Source of the DNA: Rotaria socialis | Taxonomy: Eukaryota; Rotifera; Eurotatoria; Philodinida; Philodinidae | Direction of reading: 5' to 3' | NCBI GenBank assembly: GCA_905331475.1 | Contig: CAJNYU010001127.1 | Span: forward strand, 496,001 to 560,000 | Length of the DNA: 64,000 nucleotides | Shown here: positions 10,261 through 24,091 of the stretch, one piece after another | Layout of the letters: each line of letters starts with the position of its first letter | Position numbering within the stretch: position 1 is the first letter of the stretch | Translations under genes and position numbers: made by a program | Notes under the pieces: model-generated | Databases searched by the model: none | The model's input: only the letters and a program-made list of their open reading frames with translations | What the model was told of the DNA's origin: nothing

Positions 10261-11481
10261 AACCAAATATATAAGATTGGACTGCAAATGAAGAATTAAT
10301 TTACACTGCTTGCAGAATGGTAAATAAATTAAAAGATAGAGTTTCTTAATCTCACGTTAAATGAAATTAGGTTATAGGCATCGTCATGAACAGTGCGTCT
10401 GTGATAGACATTTCTAGAGGATTGATATTGGTTGTAACTAATGAGTATGCCAAACTGGATATCATAGTATGTTTGACAGCGTCAGAAAACATAGTTAGCT
10501 TTAGGCCAAATAAAGAATATTAATGAATTGTGTAATTGTAAGAGACTTTTGAGAAACCGATAATGCCTTCGTTAATTCTTTCATATTACAGTATATGGTA
10601 TCAATACTGAAAAATATAGAGGCTCTCTTTAAATGATTGGGAGATAGCCGTCTTTCTTCAATTTCATTGGCACGAAAATCGACTGACAATGCTTTCCAAA
10701 AGTTATTTTGTGCCGATTAGAAATCGCTTGTATTTGCAACGGTTATTTTGTTTTTAGGGTGGGTGTGTGCGAATACGTTTCTGTGTGAAAATAGATTAAT
10801 TCTATTTTTACAAACCCTTACACCCACGCCCTTCATTTACTAACAAATGTGAATTATGCGACAAATGTACATTGACTCGACTCTTTTTTTTGACCGAGAT
10901 CGTCAATAAAAATAACAATGAAGTACCTTTTTTAGCTCAATTCGAAACAAATTAAATTTTACATTCTCAACCATCGATATGAGAATATTTTCAATCTGAT
11001 ACATTCATTTAATTATTAAAAGAAGTTTTATCAAGCAACATTATCGGCTGATATTTATATTAAATATATATGGAAAACAAAAGACAGTTACCGTACTAAA
11101 ATGTTTATTACAGATGATACGTACGTAATGATTCATCTTATACTAGAAAATAGATTATAGCTGAAATATTTTTTTCTCTTTGATACATGAATCCTGTATT
11201 ATGTTACTCAGAAATTTCTTTTTTGTGGTACCTCCAAAAATAACACGATGGCCTTGTTTTTCGTATATTGCTTGTGTAGTTTCCCGTCATGATGATACAT
11301 AAAGACGCTCTTTTCCTTCCCTAACAGAAGATGTTGATAAGTTCTTCATCGTTGGTGGTACCGCCCGATATAGTCTAGTGTTTGTTTCTTTCTTACCAGA
11401 ACAAGCCAAACTCATAGTCCATTCAATGAAACATTATTTCTCCTTTCATCACATTTGTCTAAAATAGCGATAAATACAAAA
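10261..11481. other. Non-coding stretch with one hairpin
   Basis: No gene seen apart from an imperfect inverted repeat at 10757-10831. It may include the promoter of the gene starting at 11482. Confidence 0.45.
10757..10831. repeat. Imperfect palindrome, G-rich left arm
   Basis: GGGTGGGTGT at the left pairs with ACACCCACGCCC at the right, and an inner stem GAAAATAGA/TTCTATTTTTAC surrounds TTAA. The halves are unequal by about 7 bases. Its function is unknown; it could be the remnant of a small element. Confidence 0.5.
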
Positions 11482-12099
11482 ATGCCTCTTGGCATCTACC
11501 TCGATACACCACAAGGCCGCAAACCAGCCACATTACCAACACATTTTAGTTTACATGATTTTCGAAATTTAATACAAAAAAAAGTTGGTAATCCCGAACA
11601 TTATAATTATTCACTAGGTGATATTATTTTTCGTACATGGAATGAAGAAACTTTTAATCGTCAACGGAGTGCTATTCGTGATGGTATGACACTTATTATA
11701 CAATATCCACCTGTTAGTTCAGAAGAATCGTCTGAAGATGTTCCCACTTGGAGACGAGCATCGGTCGGCTTATGTCTTGATGGAGTCTGTTTAAATATCA
11801 AATGTCAAGCGTTTGAACATAAAGTTATTATGAATCAAAACATTGGCCAAGTCAATGTTATAACAAATTCTACTGTGATGAGTTCGCAATGCCCTTTATG
11901 TGCAACAACTATTCAGCCAACCACATGTGCATTTAATCAATGTCAATGGCGACTAATAGGCGTAAAACAAGACGATTTAACTACATCGTCTTCTTCGTCT
12001 ACTATAACTACGGAATGGCACGATTCAACACATGAATATCATCGATGGGCAGATAGTTTCACATCATGGTCACAACTGACTATTGAAACTAAGCAATAG
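11482..12099 (+). CDS. Ubiquitin-like/cysteine-pair protein, unnamed family
   Basis: A single-exon frame of 205 residues starts at ATG 11482 (MPLGIYLDTPQGRK); the open frame reaches back a few codons but without an ATG. Residues about 1-80 look ubiquitin-like: a TLPTHFSLHDFRNLIQKKVG helix region, then GDIIFRTW and IRDGMTLIIQYP, which resemble the last strands of a ubiquitin fold. Residues about 100-165 carry spaced cysteines, LCLDGVCLNIKCQAF, then SSQCPLCATTI and TTCAFNQCQWR, a likely zinc site of CxxC type but not a canonical RING. The tail is Ser/Thr-rich. I recognise this layout as recurrent in bdelloid proteomes, but no function is established; a role in ubiquitin signalling is only inferred from the fold. 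Confidence 0.75.
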   Translation: MPLGIYLDTPQGRKPATLPTHFSLHDFRNLIQKKVGNPEHYNYSLGDIIFRTWNEETFNRQRSAIRDGMTLIIQYPPVSSEESSEDVPTWRRASVGLCLDGVCLNIKCQAFEHKVIMNQNIGQVNVITNSTVMSSQCPLCATTIQPTTCAFNQCQWRLIGVKQDDLTTSSSSSTITTEWHDSTHEYHRWADSFTSWSQLTIETKQ

Positions 12100-12932
12100 A
12101 TTCGCTACTTTATGATTTTTTTTAACTATTATGTAAAAAGAAATAAAATCCCACTATAAGGATCAACACGATAGTAAGCAATTACTATGAGAAAATAAAC
12201 ACTTGTATGTTGTGCGCAAAAAAAAACATGGGCAATGATTTGTTCTTTTTTCTTTTATTTCATGTAGAACCAAATACAAAATCTGCGACAAAAATAATTG
12301 CATATTGTACGCCTTTTTTTCTTAGAAAGCATCTGCAACTAATTAATACGTGGTATTCTGAATACTTCCGAAGCCATTCACAAAGGATACACAGCTGGAT
12401 GTAACATACAGATGCGCAATTACTTAGTAATAAGCCTACAATGTATAATTTGCTACAAAATAAAGTTTTCATGTGATTTGTGATTTCTTATTTACTCCTC
12501 CGAGAAAACTTCATAATATATTTTCAATAGAAAGTAATTTGTGATATCAATAAAACTAATTATCAGCTATCACCTTAGTCAAGTATATCAAAAACAAATA
12601 TACTTAATTTTTTTAATTGATTTCAATAAAAAATAATGTCACTCATTCTAAATAACTAAACACACGTCCTGTGTGTTATTATTGATATTCCCCTAAGGAA
12701 AAAAAGATTCGATCATGTTATTTCTTTTTTATTTTGCTTTATATGTTCTTCAATACCAATAAAGCAAAGGACAAGGTACTTTTTCTTTTTTTATTCTTCG
12801 CTTTTTTTTCTTTTTTCACCTTGTATTTGATGGCAAAATAAAAAAAGAAATACATCACCATGAAATTACACCATCATACTAAGTATTTGTGACATAAACA
12901 TATCAATACTATGCACAATTTTTATCAAATCA
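12100..12932. other. Intergenic, AT-rich
   Basis: This is the 3' flank of the upstream gene and the 5' flank of the F-box gene. It has A/T runs and a T/C-rich tract at about 12718-12822. No gene is seen. Confidence 0.5.
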
Positions 12933-14814
12933 ATGCCTGCCAACATTATTCCATATTTAGATATATTACCTGTTGAACTTATATATCATATATTAAATTT
13001 TCTCGATACGCATACAATACTTCTTTCATTGCGTTATGTTTGTAAACATTTCTATGTTATCTCAAATGTTTTTAATCAATGTAAATTAAATTTAAATTCA
13101 TGTAGAAAATCTGACTTTTATCGTTTTTGTCGTATTATAAATCCATTAAATGTCATCTCCCTTATTTTATCCGATGATGATAAAACACCGGGTCAAATAG
13201 GTTTATTTCTTTCACGTTTTAATCTAAAACAATTTAATCATCTGCGTTCTCTAATACTTTTGGAGATTGATGATTCAAATTTAAATGTTATTCTGCATGA
13301 CTTACCCTATTTATTTTTGACATCATTAACAATTAAATCTCGACCATCATTAACGTGGACTCAACAAACATTAGCATATCTTTCGAAAATTCTTGAACAA
13401 TCTAGCCTAAAAGAACTTACATTGAGTATATGGTGTTTTGAAATATATGATTTCGTTTGGCCTAATCAATGTCAAATTGAATATCTTCATATATCAAATC
13501 GTATAACATTTGAACAATATTGTATTTTACTTGAGCAATGTTTATTTTTACGAACATTAATTATAAAAGATGTCCTATGGAATGATACAGATATTTCAGT
13601 TTCAATTTTTTATCGACAATTGAACTCTTTAACCTTAGAAGACAATCGTATGGATGTATTTAAATTAGAACAATTTCTTTCATTAACTCCCTCACTGATC
13701 TATTTAAAAGTTATTGGTATGGCATATTTAATTGATAGTTATCTTTGGGAAAAAATTCTTCGAATAAAACTACCGAATTTAAATACATTCGAATTCTTTT
13801 TTCTATCATGGAAAGATGTTAATTATAGTTTTTGTGATATTGAATCTCTTATACAACCATTTCAAACATCATTTTGGTTAGAAAATAAACAATGGGCTGT
13901 AAATTGTGATTATATAATTAATCCAACTGAAGTTATGCTATATTCAGTACCAATATGTAAAACTTCTTTTCAATATTATGATGAAGCAAATAAAATTTCA
14001 TGTTCAAATTTTACAAAAATGAATATTAATCAAGCAATGCTGGATAATATTTGCCAATTAAGATTGAATTTAATCAAAGCTATCAACCACGAGAAAAGCC
14101 TACAAACGGTACTTTTTTAAACAAAATATTTTTCTTTCAAAAAGTAATTTTCAAGTGTTTTCTCGTGAAAAAAATATCTTATTTTTGTCACACAAAAATA
14201 CGTCTGGCAACATTTGCTTTCTTTTTTCCTATCATTAGAATATTGAAAACATCAGTTTCTAATTCTTTTTTTAGCCTCAATTGTCGACTTGTCCTTTATT
14301 TCGTAATGTAACCGAACTTACACTTGATCTTGATTATAAATGTCCAAATACTTTATTACAGTCATTATCGAACATAATCAATCTTTCCACTATTACTCAA
14401 GTTATATTCAACCTTAATTATGATATTGACTTTGATTTACATACGCGAACAAATCTTATAAATATCTTTAAACAAACGTCAAATATTCAGACATTTGAAA
14501 TATGCAATAATCTATCTCCAATTAACGCTTGTACAACAATAGGAGATATATGTTCATTAATTCCTTCCCATATTCAACATTTAAAAATTACAGTAAAAAA
14601 TGTAAATGAGATGAAAATCGTATTCGATCGGTTTAAATATTTATCAAGTATAACATTTCGATTTTCATTTGATACATCAATTCCATCAGCGAAAATAATC
14701 GAATCGTTTTTGAATATAAAAAATGATTTAACTTATAAAAACGATGACTCTTCTATACGAGTATGGCTTAATCATTTTATGGATGATCAAGAAACGCAAT
14801 TTAAAATTTATTGA
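12933..14814 (+). CDS. F-box/leucine-rich-repeat protein
   Basis: Two exons, 12933-14108 and 14275-14814, joined in phase 0 (donor ACG|GTACTT, acceptor TTTTTTTAG|CCT), give 571 residues. The N-terminus is a clear F-box (YLDILPVELIYHILNFLD, then LRYVCKHFY), the part that binds SKP1 in SCF ubiquitin ligases. The rest has irregular leucine-rich segments (LRSLILLEI, LKELTLSIW, LRTLIIKDV, LNSLTLEDN, FRNVTELTLDLDY, IQHLKITVKNV), presumably the substrate-binding part. Such genes form large families in bdelloids, with a single short intron at about this place. The target is unknown. Both exons are intact with no stop. The intron (166 bp) is longer than most here. Confidence 0.88.
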
Positions 14815-15000
14815 ATTAATAACTATACACATAGTAGTTATGTTAGATTAAATTTTATTTTTCTTAAGTAATATGTATATATATTTTTCTGTATTTAGAT
14901 GAATAAAAAAGATTCGCGTTTATTAAGATTTATTAAATAGGGATTTCATTCTTAAAAATCGATAGCGAATAGTTCAAAAAAAAAAATTAGTTCAAGTAAA

Positions 15001-17012
<2,012 letters not shown>

Positions 17013-17796
17013 CGTAGTTGCTTACTTGTATTCAAATGGTATATGTCAATGGATTATATCATAGATTTATATGTGTATGTCAGGGAATAGGAAGCTTTTA
17101 TTCTCAGCGACGTATATTTATAGTTACTTAAAAGAATACATCACCTTTTGTCTCATGAAAAACATCAAAACATTGTTTTTTTGCATAACAAGATCGAAAA
17201 TAGTATGGGGGCGTTTGTTTTTCATGATTTTTAGATTAGTCATAAAAAACTTAGTCAACTTGAATTCTTTGAAATAAAATATTTCTAAATAAAACCTATT
17301 ATATTGATTTCATTGAATATCTTTAACTTTATTGTTTATGTAATTATCTTGAAAATAAGAAGAACTTCTCCGTTGATCAAAAGAAAAATGAAAATCTAAA
17401 AATTTTCACATCTTATTCAAAGATTCATTCTTTATTACTGCTGTTATCTAATGACGTTTACCAAAAAGATGGATCGGACCTCGATATGATATATAAATTC
17501 ATCGATATCGAGGCCACGTGCAGTAAAATATCTTGTTATATATACGTATGTATATATATATGTATTCATTGTCTAGTTCGGTGCGGAGGTTCGAAAACAC
17601 AATAATAGACAAAAGATTTGTTTTTATCATCTTCTTTATCTCTCGTTCTATCTATCTCGTTTCTTTCGATCGTTATTTCCATCGTTCATTTGTCAGATCG
17701 AACATATATATATAACACGCATTTAAGAATATAACATAAAGGTATATCGTCGTTTTATCTCTTAAGTACATATCGTGTTGAAAAAATTCGATTTTA
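17013..17796. other. Divergent intergenic region
   Basis: This separates the EGF gene (minus) from the next gene (plus), so it probably holds both promoters. It contains an ATCGATATCGAGG motif near 17500 and TATATA stretches near 17540 and 17706. No gene is seen. Confidence 0.5.
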
Positions 17797-19412
17797 ATGG
17801 ATACTCTTGGACCTCGCATAATGGTAAATGTTGGCACTCAAGCTGTTACAAACACAGGGCTTAATCCACGAGATTTAGCTCCATTAACAAACGATGCATT
17901 TCTTGCTACATTTATGGGTAAACCAGCCTTATCAGCAAATAATGGAATATCAAGACAACATAATAATAATCGTCAATCATATACAACACAAATGGAACGT
18001 GTAACGCTTCGTTCAAAAGGACGACCATCAACAACGAATGGTGAATCCATTGAACCAGATTCAGCTATTTTATCAATTATTCGTGGTAGTGGACTAGAGA
18101 ACAAGCAACAAGTAAGAATTCGAATAATTATAATGTTTTTTTTCTTTTTGCAAAGTAAATTTTATTCTATTAGCAAACATCTCAACGACAATTACAAGGT
18201 AATCGTAATCGTCGTGGATTTCATCAACAACAATATTATGCTGGTTGGAACGATATACCTTGTTCACCAAATTATCGGCCAACAAGCGATTCGAATCGTC
18301 AACGTCGTACACGTTCTGGTGGTGCACAACAACAAATAACTGTTGTTGACCAAATGGCTGCACAACCACATATTCCTTATGCTATTTTACCAAAACGTTT
18401 TGAACCTAAACAAGTATCGACAAATGGTTTTCAACAACGATCACGTTCATCAAATAATAATGCTAATCAAAAACGTCGTCCAGCTGCTGTTGCTGTTGCT
18501 GCTCCTCCTCGACGACCACAACGGCAACAAACTTATTTTGATGATCAATGGGAAGATGTTGAAGATGATCAACGTCGACGATTCAATCAACGACCGAATC
18601 GAAATTTTGGTCAAGCCAATGCATATCGTGGGCCACGTGTAATTATAGAAAACAAAAATTGTGTTTATTGACTATAAACAAAATGTCTTTGTTGTTTTTT
18701 CAATACATTTTAGCAACATTTTAATAATTATTATGATTCATATTCCTATGGTCCAATGAGTCGACAAGATCAAATGCCAGTTCGTCCACGTCGTCGTATG
18801 ATGTATCAAGATGATGGTTATGTTCCATTTGATATAACACCATCCTATGATCTTAATGAATGGCAAGGCCCATATGCTCGATCACGACAAGCGTTATATT
18901 CGCAACAACAACGAGGTGGATTCCGGTAAACAAAAAAATAAAAATAAAAGACTTGATGGTATATTTCAAAATTTTTCTTTAAAATATAAGTTACGGAAAT
19001 GGTTTTATTCGTGATGATCATCGTATAAATAATTCAACCAAACAATCACGAAATAATAATAAAGCAACAACACCAACACAACATCGTAAACAAACAAAAT
19101 CACCAAAAAATAAAGGATCGCAAAAACGTCGAACTTCACGACCACGTAAACAACGAAATCAAAATTCCAAGAGTGATGGTAAAACTAAAACGTTTTTTTT
19201 AGAAGAAAATTTTTAACTATATTTTTTTCATGTTCTTTTTATTTCAAGGAACAGCGTCAACAAATGCCAATGAAGTTAAATCAACAAGCGAAACAGAAAC
19301 TACACAAGAAGAAAAATCAAAAGAAGAAACAACGATTGAAACTGGAGAAAAACCATTACCACCACGTGATACTGATAAGAAAGAACCAGAAGTTGAAAAA
19401 TCAACAGAATAA
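17797..19412 (+). CDS. Arg/Gln/Asn-rich protein, family not recognised
   Basis: Five exons with GT/AG ends and consistent phases, 17797-18111, 18174-18638, 18714-18925, 18991-19178 and 19249-19412, encode 447 residues. The N-terminal 40 residues (MDTLGPRIMVNVGTQAV, then NPRDLAPLTNDAFLATFM) look ordered and may be conserved. The remainder is low-complexity: basic Q/N/R-rich stretches (RQRRTRSGG, RRRFNQRPNRNFG, VRPRRRMMYQ), a Lys/Arg block (KGSQKRRTSRPRKQR) and an acidic Glu/Thr/Lys-rich tail from the last exon. No signal peptide or membrane segment is seen. The composition resembles RNA-binding or chromatin-associated disordered proteins, but that is inference only. The four introns are 62, 75, 65 and 70 bp, typical of this window. 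Confidence 0.8.
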
Positions 19413-19862
19413 AAACAATCAAACTTTTTCTTTTGTTTTTCCCATATTTTTATTTTATCTTTCTGGTTGATCTTATAGACATTTAAAAAAAGTCTTTATC
19501 TATCGTTTTTTATTACTACTGTTTGTTTTTGTTTGGCTTTTATTGTCATTTCATAGTGATATTATGTATATGTGCGTCTGTATTTATTTCTTGGCTTTCT
19601 TTATTGTTAGAAGCCTGACTTAATGCGCGACACATATCTGCTTCATGTTTTTTTTTGCTCGTATTTTCTTTTATATTATTACGATTAAAACCAGTACACA
19701 AACGTAAACATCTCTTTTGCAATTCGAATGGCGATCAACTTTCAAGTGTTCGAAAAGAAAATGCTGAACTATTAAGACAAAGATAATTTTATTTCTTAAA
19801 ATTGATTTTAAAAAGCAATATATAAGGAGTTTCTGTATAATGCTCAAAGAAAAAGGATTCAT
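19413..19862. other. Convergent intergenic region
   Basis: Shared 3' flanks of a plus-strand and a minus-strand gene, T-rich. No gene is seen. Confidence 0.5.
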
Positions 19863-20346
19863 TTAACCACGTCGTTTATCATTTTGTGTTGCTGCACGCC
19901 ATTGGTCCCATTCCTAATTAGAAAATACATCAATTTTACAAAATAAAATAATCTTCTTCTTTCTCTTACTTCAAGTTTTGGGCACCATCGTTGAAGACCA
20001 GTTACTTTATTGATACCCAAAGCACGTTCACATCTAAATATACAATACAGTCAAATCATTGAAAGAAAGCTGCTAATCTTTTTCTATATGTACCGTTCTT
20101 CATATTTTTCTTTTGCTTCTCGGCGTTGTTCACGAGGAAATGGGATACCAAAAAGACGTTTTTGTAAAAATTGTCGTGCATCATTAGCTTCTAAACAAGT
20201 TCATAATTCTATAAATCATCATATCGAATAAGGAAAATTAGTCACATACCATATTCACTATCATCGATTTCATCATCAGCACGAGCCAGATGAACGACAG
20301 CAAAAATAAATACAGCGCAAAGCGTTAAGGCCAAGAATTTGTTCAT
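19863..20346 (-). CDS. Small secreted protein, paralogue A of a divergent pair
   Basis: Four exons on the minus strand, 20346-20250, 20190-20094, 20033-19970 and 19913-19863, with phases 1, 2 and 0, encode 102 residues. It begins with a signal peptide (MNKFLALTLCAVFIFAVVHLARA) and an acidic stretch (DDEIDDSEYG). It continues with a helical, charged segment (ARQFLQKRLF, then REAKEKYEERCE) and ends WCPKLEEWDQWRAATQNDKRRG. Two cysteines in the mature part could form one disulphide. The neighbouring gene at 20848 shares exon 1 length (97 nt), intron phases and the REAKE-YEERCE and QR-CP-L-WD signatures, so the two are paralogues. Function is unknown. Confidence 0.8.
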
Positions 20347-20847
20347 ATTGAAAATTTCACGAAATAAAAAATATGTATTGAAATGGATACTTTTTGTTTT
20401 ATTAATACGCAGACAATTTGTATGGCGTCTCGTCGAGAAATAGTATTATATGTATGGAAAGATTTCTGTATATTTTTTTCTTTTTCTTCATCTAATAGAA
20501 ATTATTTATATCCTACAGTATTTCTCGTTTGTCTTAATGTGCTGATAACTATTCATCAAATCGAGAAGATGAATGATACAGATACCGATAGGGATATTAT
20601 ACGAGTTTGTCAACACTCATATTAATCGACACTTCTCTTCGCCTCCTAGGATAATATGAATAATCATCAGTTAGAATTTCTTTTCTTTTTTTTTCGAGTA
20701 ATTATAAAAAAAAAAGGACGACGATCTCCATAGTATTTTCTTTTCTAGATAGATCAAGACCGATTGCGATAAACGACTTTCGAGGTAGATACAAGATATT
20801 TTTCTCCTGGAAAAATTTATTTCTTCAATTGTTTTTCTACATAGAAA
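20347..20847. promoter_or_regulatory. Shared 501-bp divergent promoter region
   Basis: The start codons of two paralogous secreted-protein genes face away from each other across these 501 bp, so both promoters must lie here or very near. I cannot point to specific factor sites. Confidence 0.5.
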
Positions 20848-21908
20848 ATGAGCAAATTTTCAATTCTTGCTTTGGTGTTGATGGGCTCTTTGGCTATGCA
20901 TTGCGCCGGCGCACAAGGTGATAACCAAGAAGATTTCGAAGAAGGTAAGCTTTTAATGGTTTCTTGCATGTTTTTTTCAATCGAACGAGTGCATCGTTTG
21001 TAAATTGTGAATTAATTTCGATTCACTATCATAAATTCATAATCAAAATCCAATTAAACCCTTCAATCCTTGAAAATTACGGAACGATAAGATTTACTCT
21101 GTTTTTCAAGATATCATTAGTAATGTAATCCCAGTAAAAAACATAAGTTCGGTCGTTGTTTAAAATGAATAGAACAAATATTATTTATAAGAAATTGATA
21201 GAACAGTTCGTTTTGATAGGAATACTTTGGGCTGATCATGATGATAATGAAAACTACGCATGGAATCCGAATTATTGGTGTGATTTCAGCTAGTACTAGT
21301 GGAAAAAATAGTGTCATTGATAAGAAATGACAGCTCTTTTTTTGACACATATAAATAAATTTCTTATCTTACATATGTTGATATGTATCAATTTGCCAGC
21401 TGTATACTATTGCGAGTGTCTTATTCACGATATACGTAAACATCGGTTTTGCTTTTGTGCATACTCTTTCCTAGTGTATTACATTTATCTACTATAGACC
21501 GTTCGGAAGCTCTTGAATTTCTTCGACGAACAATTTTTCATCCTACTTTAACTAAATGTGAAGAACAAAAACGTGAAGCTAAAGAGGATTAGTAAGTATT
21601 GATATTTGATTCATTGAGAGATTCAATGTATTTTGAATGTAAATCATTTTACTTTCTAAAGTGAAGAACGATGTGAACCAAGCAATCCAATCTATCGTAA
21701 TAAAGGTACGCAACGTAATTGTCCTGATTTGAGTGGTTGGGATGCTTTTAAAAATTACGAAATCAATGATGGTATTCCGACATTTGATGATCTTAAACCA
21801 AATATTAAATTACCTCAAATGCCAAAACTACCAACAGCTGATGAAGTGAGCAATTCAGTTTATAATAAGATTACCGGAATTAAAAAACGAGCAATTTATT
21901 CAGAATAA
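20848..21908 (+). CDS. Small secreted protein, paralogue B of a divergent pair
   Basis: Three exons, 20848-20944, 21498-21591 and 21662-21908 (phases 1 and 2), encode 145 residues. It has a signal peptide (MSKFSILALVLMGSLAMHCAGA), an acidic segment (DNQEDFEEG), a helical segment (EALEFLRRTIF, then KREAKEDYEERCE) and NCPDLSGWDAF. A C-terminal extension absent from paralogue A follows (FDDLKPNIKLPQMPKLP, then VYNKITGIKKR). The first intron is 553 bp, unusually long for this window, against 59 bp at the same phase in paralogue A. Exon 1 is exactly 97 nt in both. Function is unknown. Confidence 0.8.
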
Positions 21909-22519
21909 GATTAAAATGACATTTGAATTTATGCTTTTTAAAGTCTATTTGTATTCTTTTCAATAAATAAATAAAACAATTTAATGATTTATTTCTCGAC
22001 TTCAAGTTATTTCATTGCAAAAAAAATCTTCATCATACTTAGAGAATAAACTTCGCTAGATAGAAAAAATCTGCTGCATACCGATCCTTTTTTCCAAAGT
22101 GAATACTCATAGGTCAACTTCAATAAATAAAATAAAAAGTCACATTATGGAAAAACTTCAAACGAGACAAGGCACCGAGACCGCTAATCATTTTATCAAA
22201 GCAATCATCAATGTCCGCTTATAATTCGTTCTCTTTTTTCCGTAGCTTCAAAATGAAATAGAACTGGAACGGTATGCGATAAAAATTCTCGCGTTCATAC
22301 ATATGTATAGATCAGCTCGAAAAATGTAAAGTCATGAAGAAAAATTAACTTGAAACTATTTACGAAAATAAATTAGTTGTATAACGATCGACTGCATATC
22401 AATGTTTTGCAGTTGAATGCAAGGCGTCAGCTTGATCAATCTTAGGAACAGTTTCACATCAAAACTAAAATCATCGCCTTTGATAGTATTTCTTTATCAT
22501 TCATGCGACCTTCGTTGCA
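21909..22519. other. Intergenic region
   Basis: An AATAAA run at about 21963-21976 probably serves as the poly(A) signal of the upstream gene. The rest is the 5' flank of a bHLH gene. No gene is seen. Confidence 0.5.
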
Positions 22520-23122
22520 ATGATGATATTCCCTGATGATGATATCAATGAAAGTATATCGAATTTGGGTTCGTCATCATTAGCATCATCATCGCTGACT
22601 ACGTTCATGGATGATTTTCGTTTTCCACAACAAAACATTTCCTCAACAGAAGATCCATATTCTCAACAATATTATCAAATCTATTCGAACTGGTCTGAAA
22701 CAACATCGACCAATCTTGCAATTAGTTCATCTGTTCAAAATCCAAACATACCTACAACAAATCGTAATGTTAAAATTAAAGCTAAACGACGTCGTATCGC
22801 TAGTGTATCTCAACGTCGTGCAGCCAATGTTCGTGAACGTAAACGTATGTTTAGTTTAAATGAAGCATTCGATCAATTGCGTGAAATAGTTCCTATATTT
22901 GCATATGAAAAAAAATTATCACGCATTGAAACTCTTCGTCTTGCAATAATTTATATTGCATTTATGACTGAACTTGTACTTAGTGGTAAAACAGTTGAGG
23001 AAGCTTCGTTGAATGCAGATGTTGTTTTAAACCAATGGACAGATACATGTACTTATCAAATGAATTCATCATCGATCTGCGATGATACGCCAACAAGTTC
23101 CGGAAGTGTTGTTATTGAATAG
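22520..23122 (+). CDS. Fer3: bHLH transcription factor, Fer3/FERD3L-like
   Basis: A single exon of 200 residues starts at ATG 22520, with a second ATG directly after it. Residues about 93-150 are a bHLH domain: basic part [19 protein letters not shown], helix 1 [13 protein letters not shown], then [19 protein letters not shown]. The [17 protein letters not shown] loop and second helix match the Fer3/FERD3L subgroup, a class A group that binds E-boxes as dimers with a Daughterless-type partner. The basic region keeps the Asn-Arg-Glu-Arg residues used for DNA contact. The N-terminus is Ser-rich and acidic. A KIKAKRRR stretch just before the domain may be a nuclear signal. A second bHLH gene follows 1 kb downstream on the same strand. 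Confidence 0.85.
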   Translation: MMIFPDDDINESISNLGSSSLASSSLTTFMDDFRFPQQNISSTEDPYSQQYYQIYSNWSETTSTNLAISSSVQNPNIPTTNRNVKIKAKRRRIASVSQRRAANVRERKRMFSLNEAFDQLREIVPIFAYEKKLSRIETLRLAIIYIAFMTELVLSGKTVEEASLNADVVLNQWTDTCTYQMNSSSICDDTPTSSGSVVIE

Positions 23123-24091
23123 AAATTCGCTTAATCAATTTTCTATCCTTACGGCTATGTTTATTTTGCTCACCTTTTTTGTTTCTACTCTTCTTCTGTC
23201 GTTAACATTCTTATTGATTAAAAAAAAAACGAATATAATATCTCACACGTGTGTATATGTGCACTGAAGCGTTTTCTGTTAAGCCTGCTGTGACTTGTTG
23301 TTTAAAGCATTTTTCATGATGAGAAAGAAATGATATGCTACTCAATGCCGCGCACATAAACCCTTGAATTAATTGACCAGGAAAAATTCGATTTTTGTTT
23401 AAAAATAAAAGATCAAAAGAAAAGTTCAAAAATCATTTATCGATACAGGTGTGTTCTTCTACTGGCATTAAATTGATGCTCATGCTTGACCATTCTGTTT
23501 AGTTAACCGTATCCAGACATTTCTTTTTTTTTTCTTATCATTAGATCATTTTATTTTTATGTCTAAAGCTATTTGTCAAATAAAGAGATGCACTGCTGAT
23601 GCCATCGAATCGATTTTTTTTATCAAATAACAAGCTGTGACCCATTATCATTGTGCTTTTCTTTTGAATAGATCCATCCGACAGAGAAGAATGAATACAT
23701 AAAAAAAAAAAAGAAATCTTAATATCAAATGAGAAAATCAACATATACATTGGCTGAAATTTTCTCGCTCAGGTAAATTTATCCAATAGGAAGTGAATCG
23801 GATAGTGATCGATTTTTTTCCTGTCCAATCAACCCATTCACCTTTTTCTTTGAGAAATCACGCACTTCGCTTCCTACAACGATCATACACAGCTAAGGTA
23901 ACAACTGGACGAATATCATATTACTTGATGATGCCTTTTCTTTTATTATCATCGTAGAGCGCAACAGATTTTTTGAGTGCTTAAGAACAAACTGATGCCG
24001 TATAATCATAAAAAATTTTTGAGAAAAAAATTTTTAGATTAATCTTGATAAATAATCTTGTCTATTGTTTTATTTTTGTTTAATCTTTTAG
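23123..24091. other. Intergenic region between the two bHLH genes
   Basis: It must contain the promoter and at least one upstream exon or leader of the second bHLH gene. CAGCTAAG|GTAACA near 23897 is a candidate donor. No further coding sense is seen. Confidence 0.4.
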
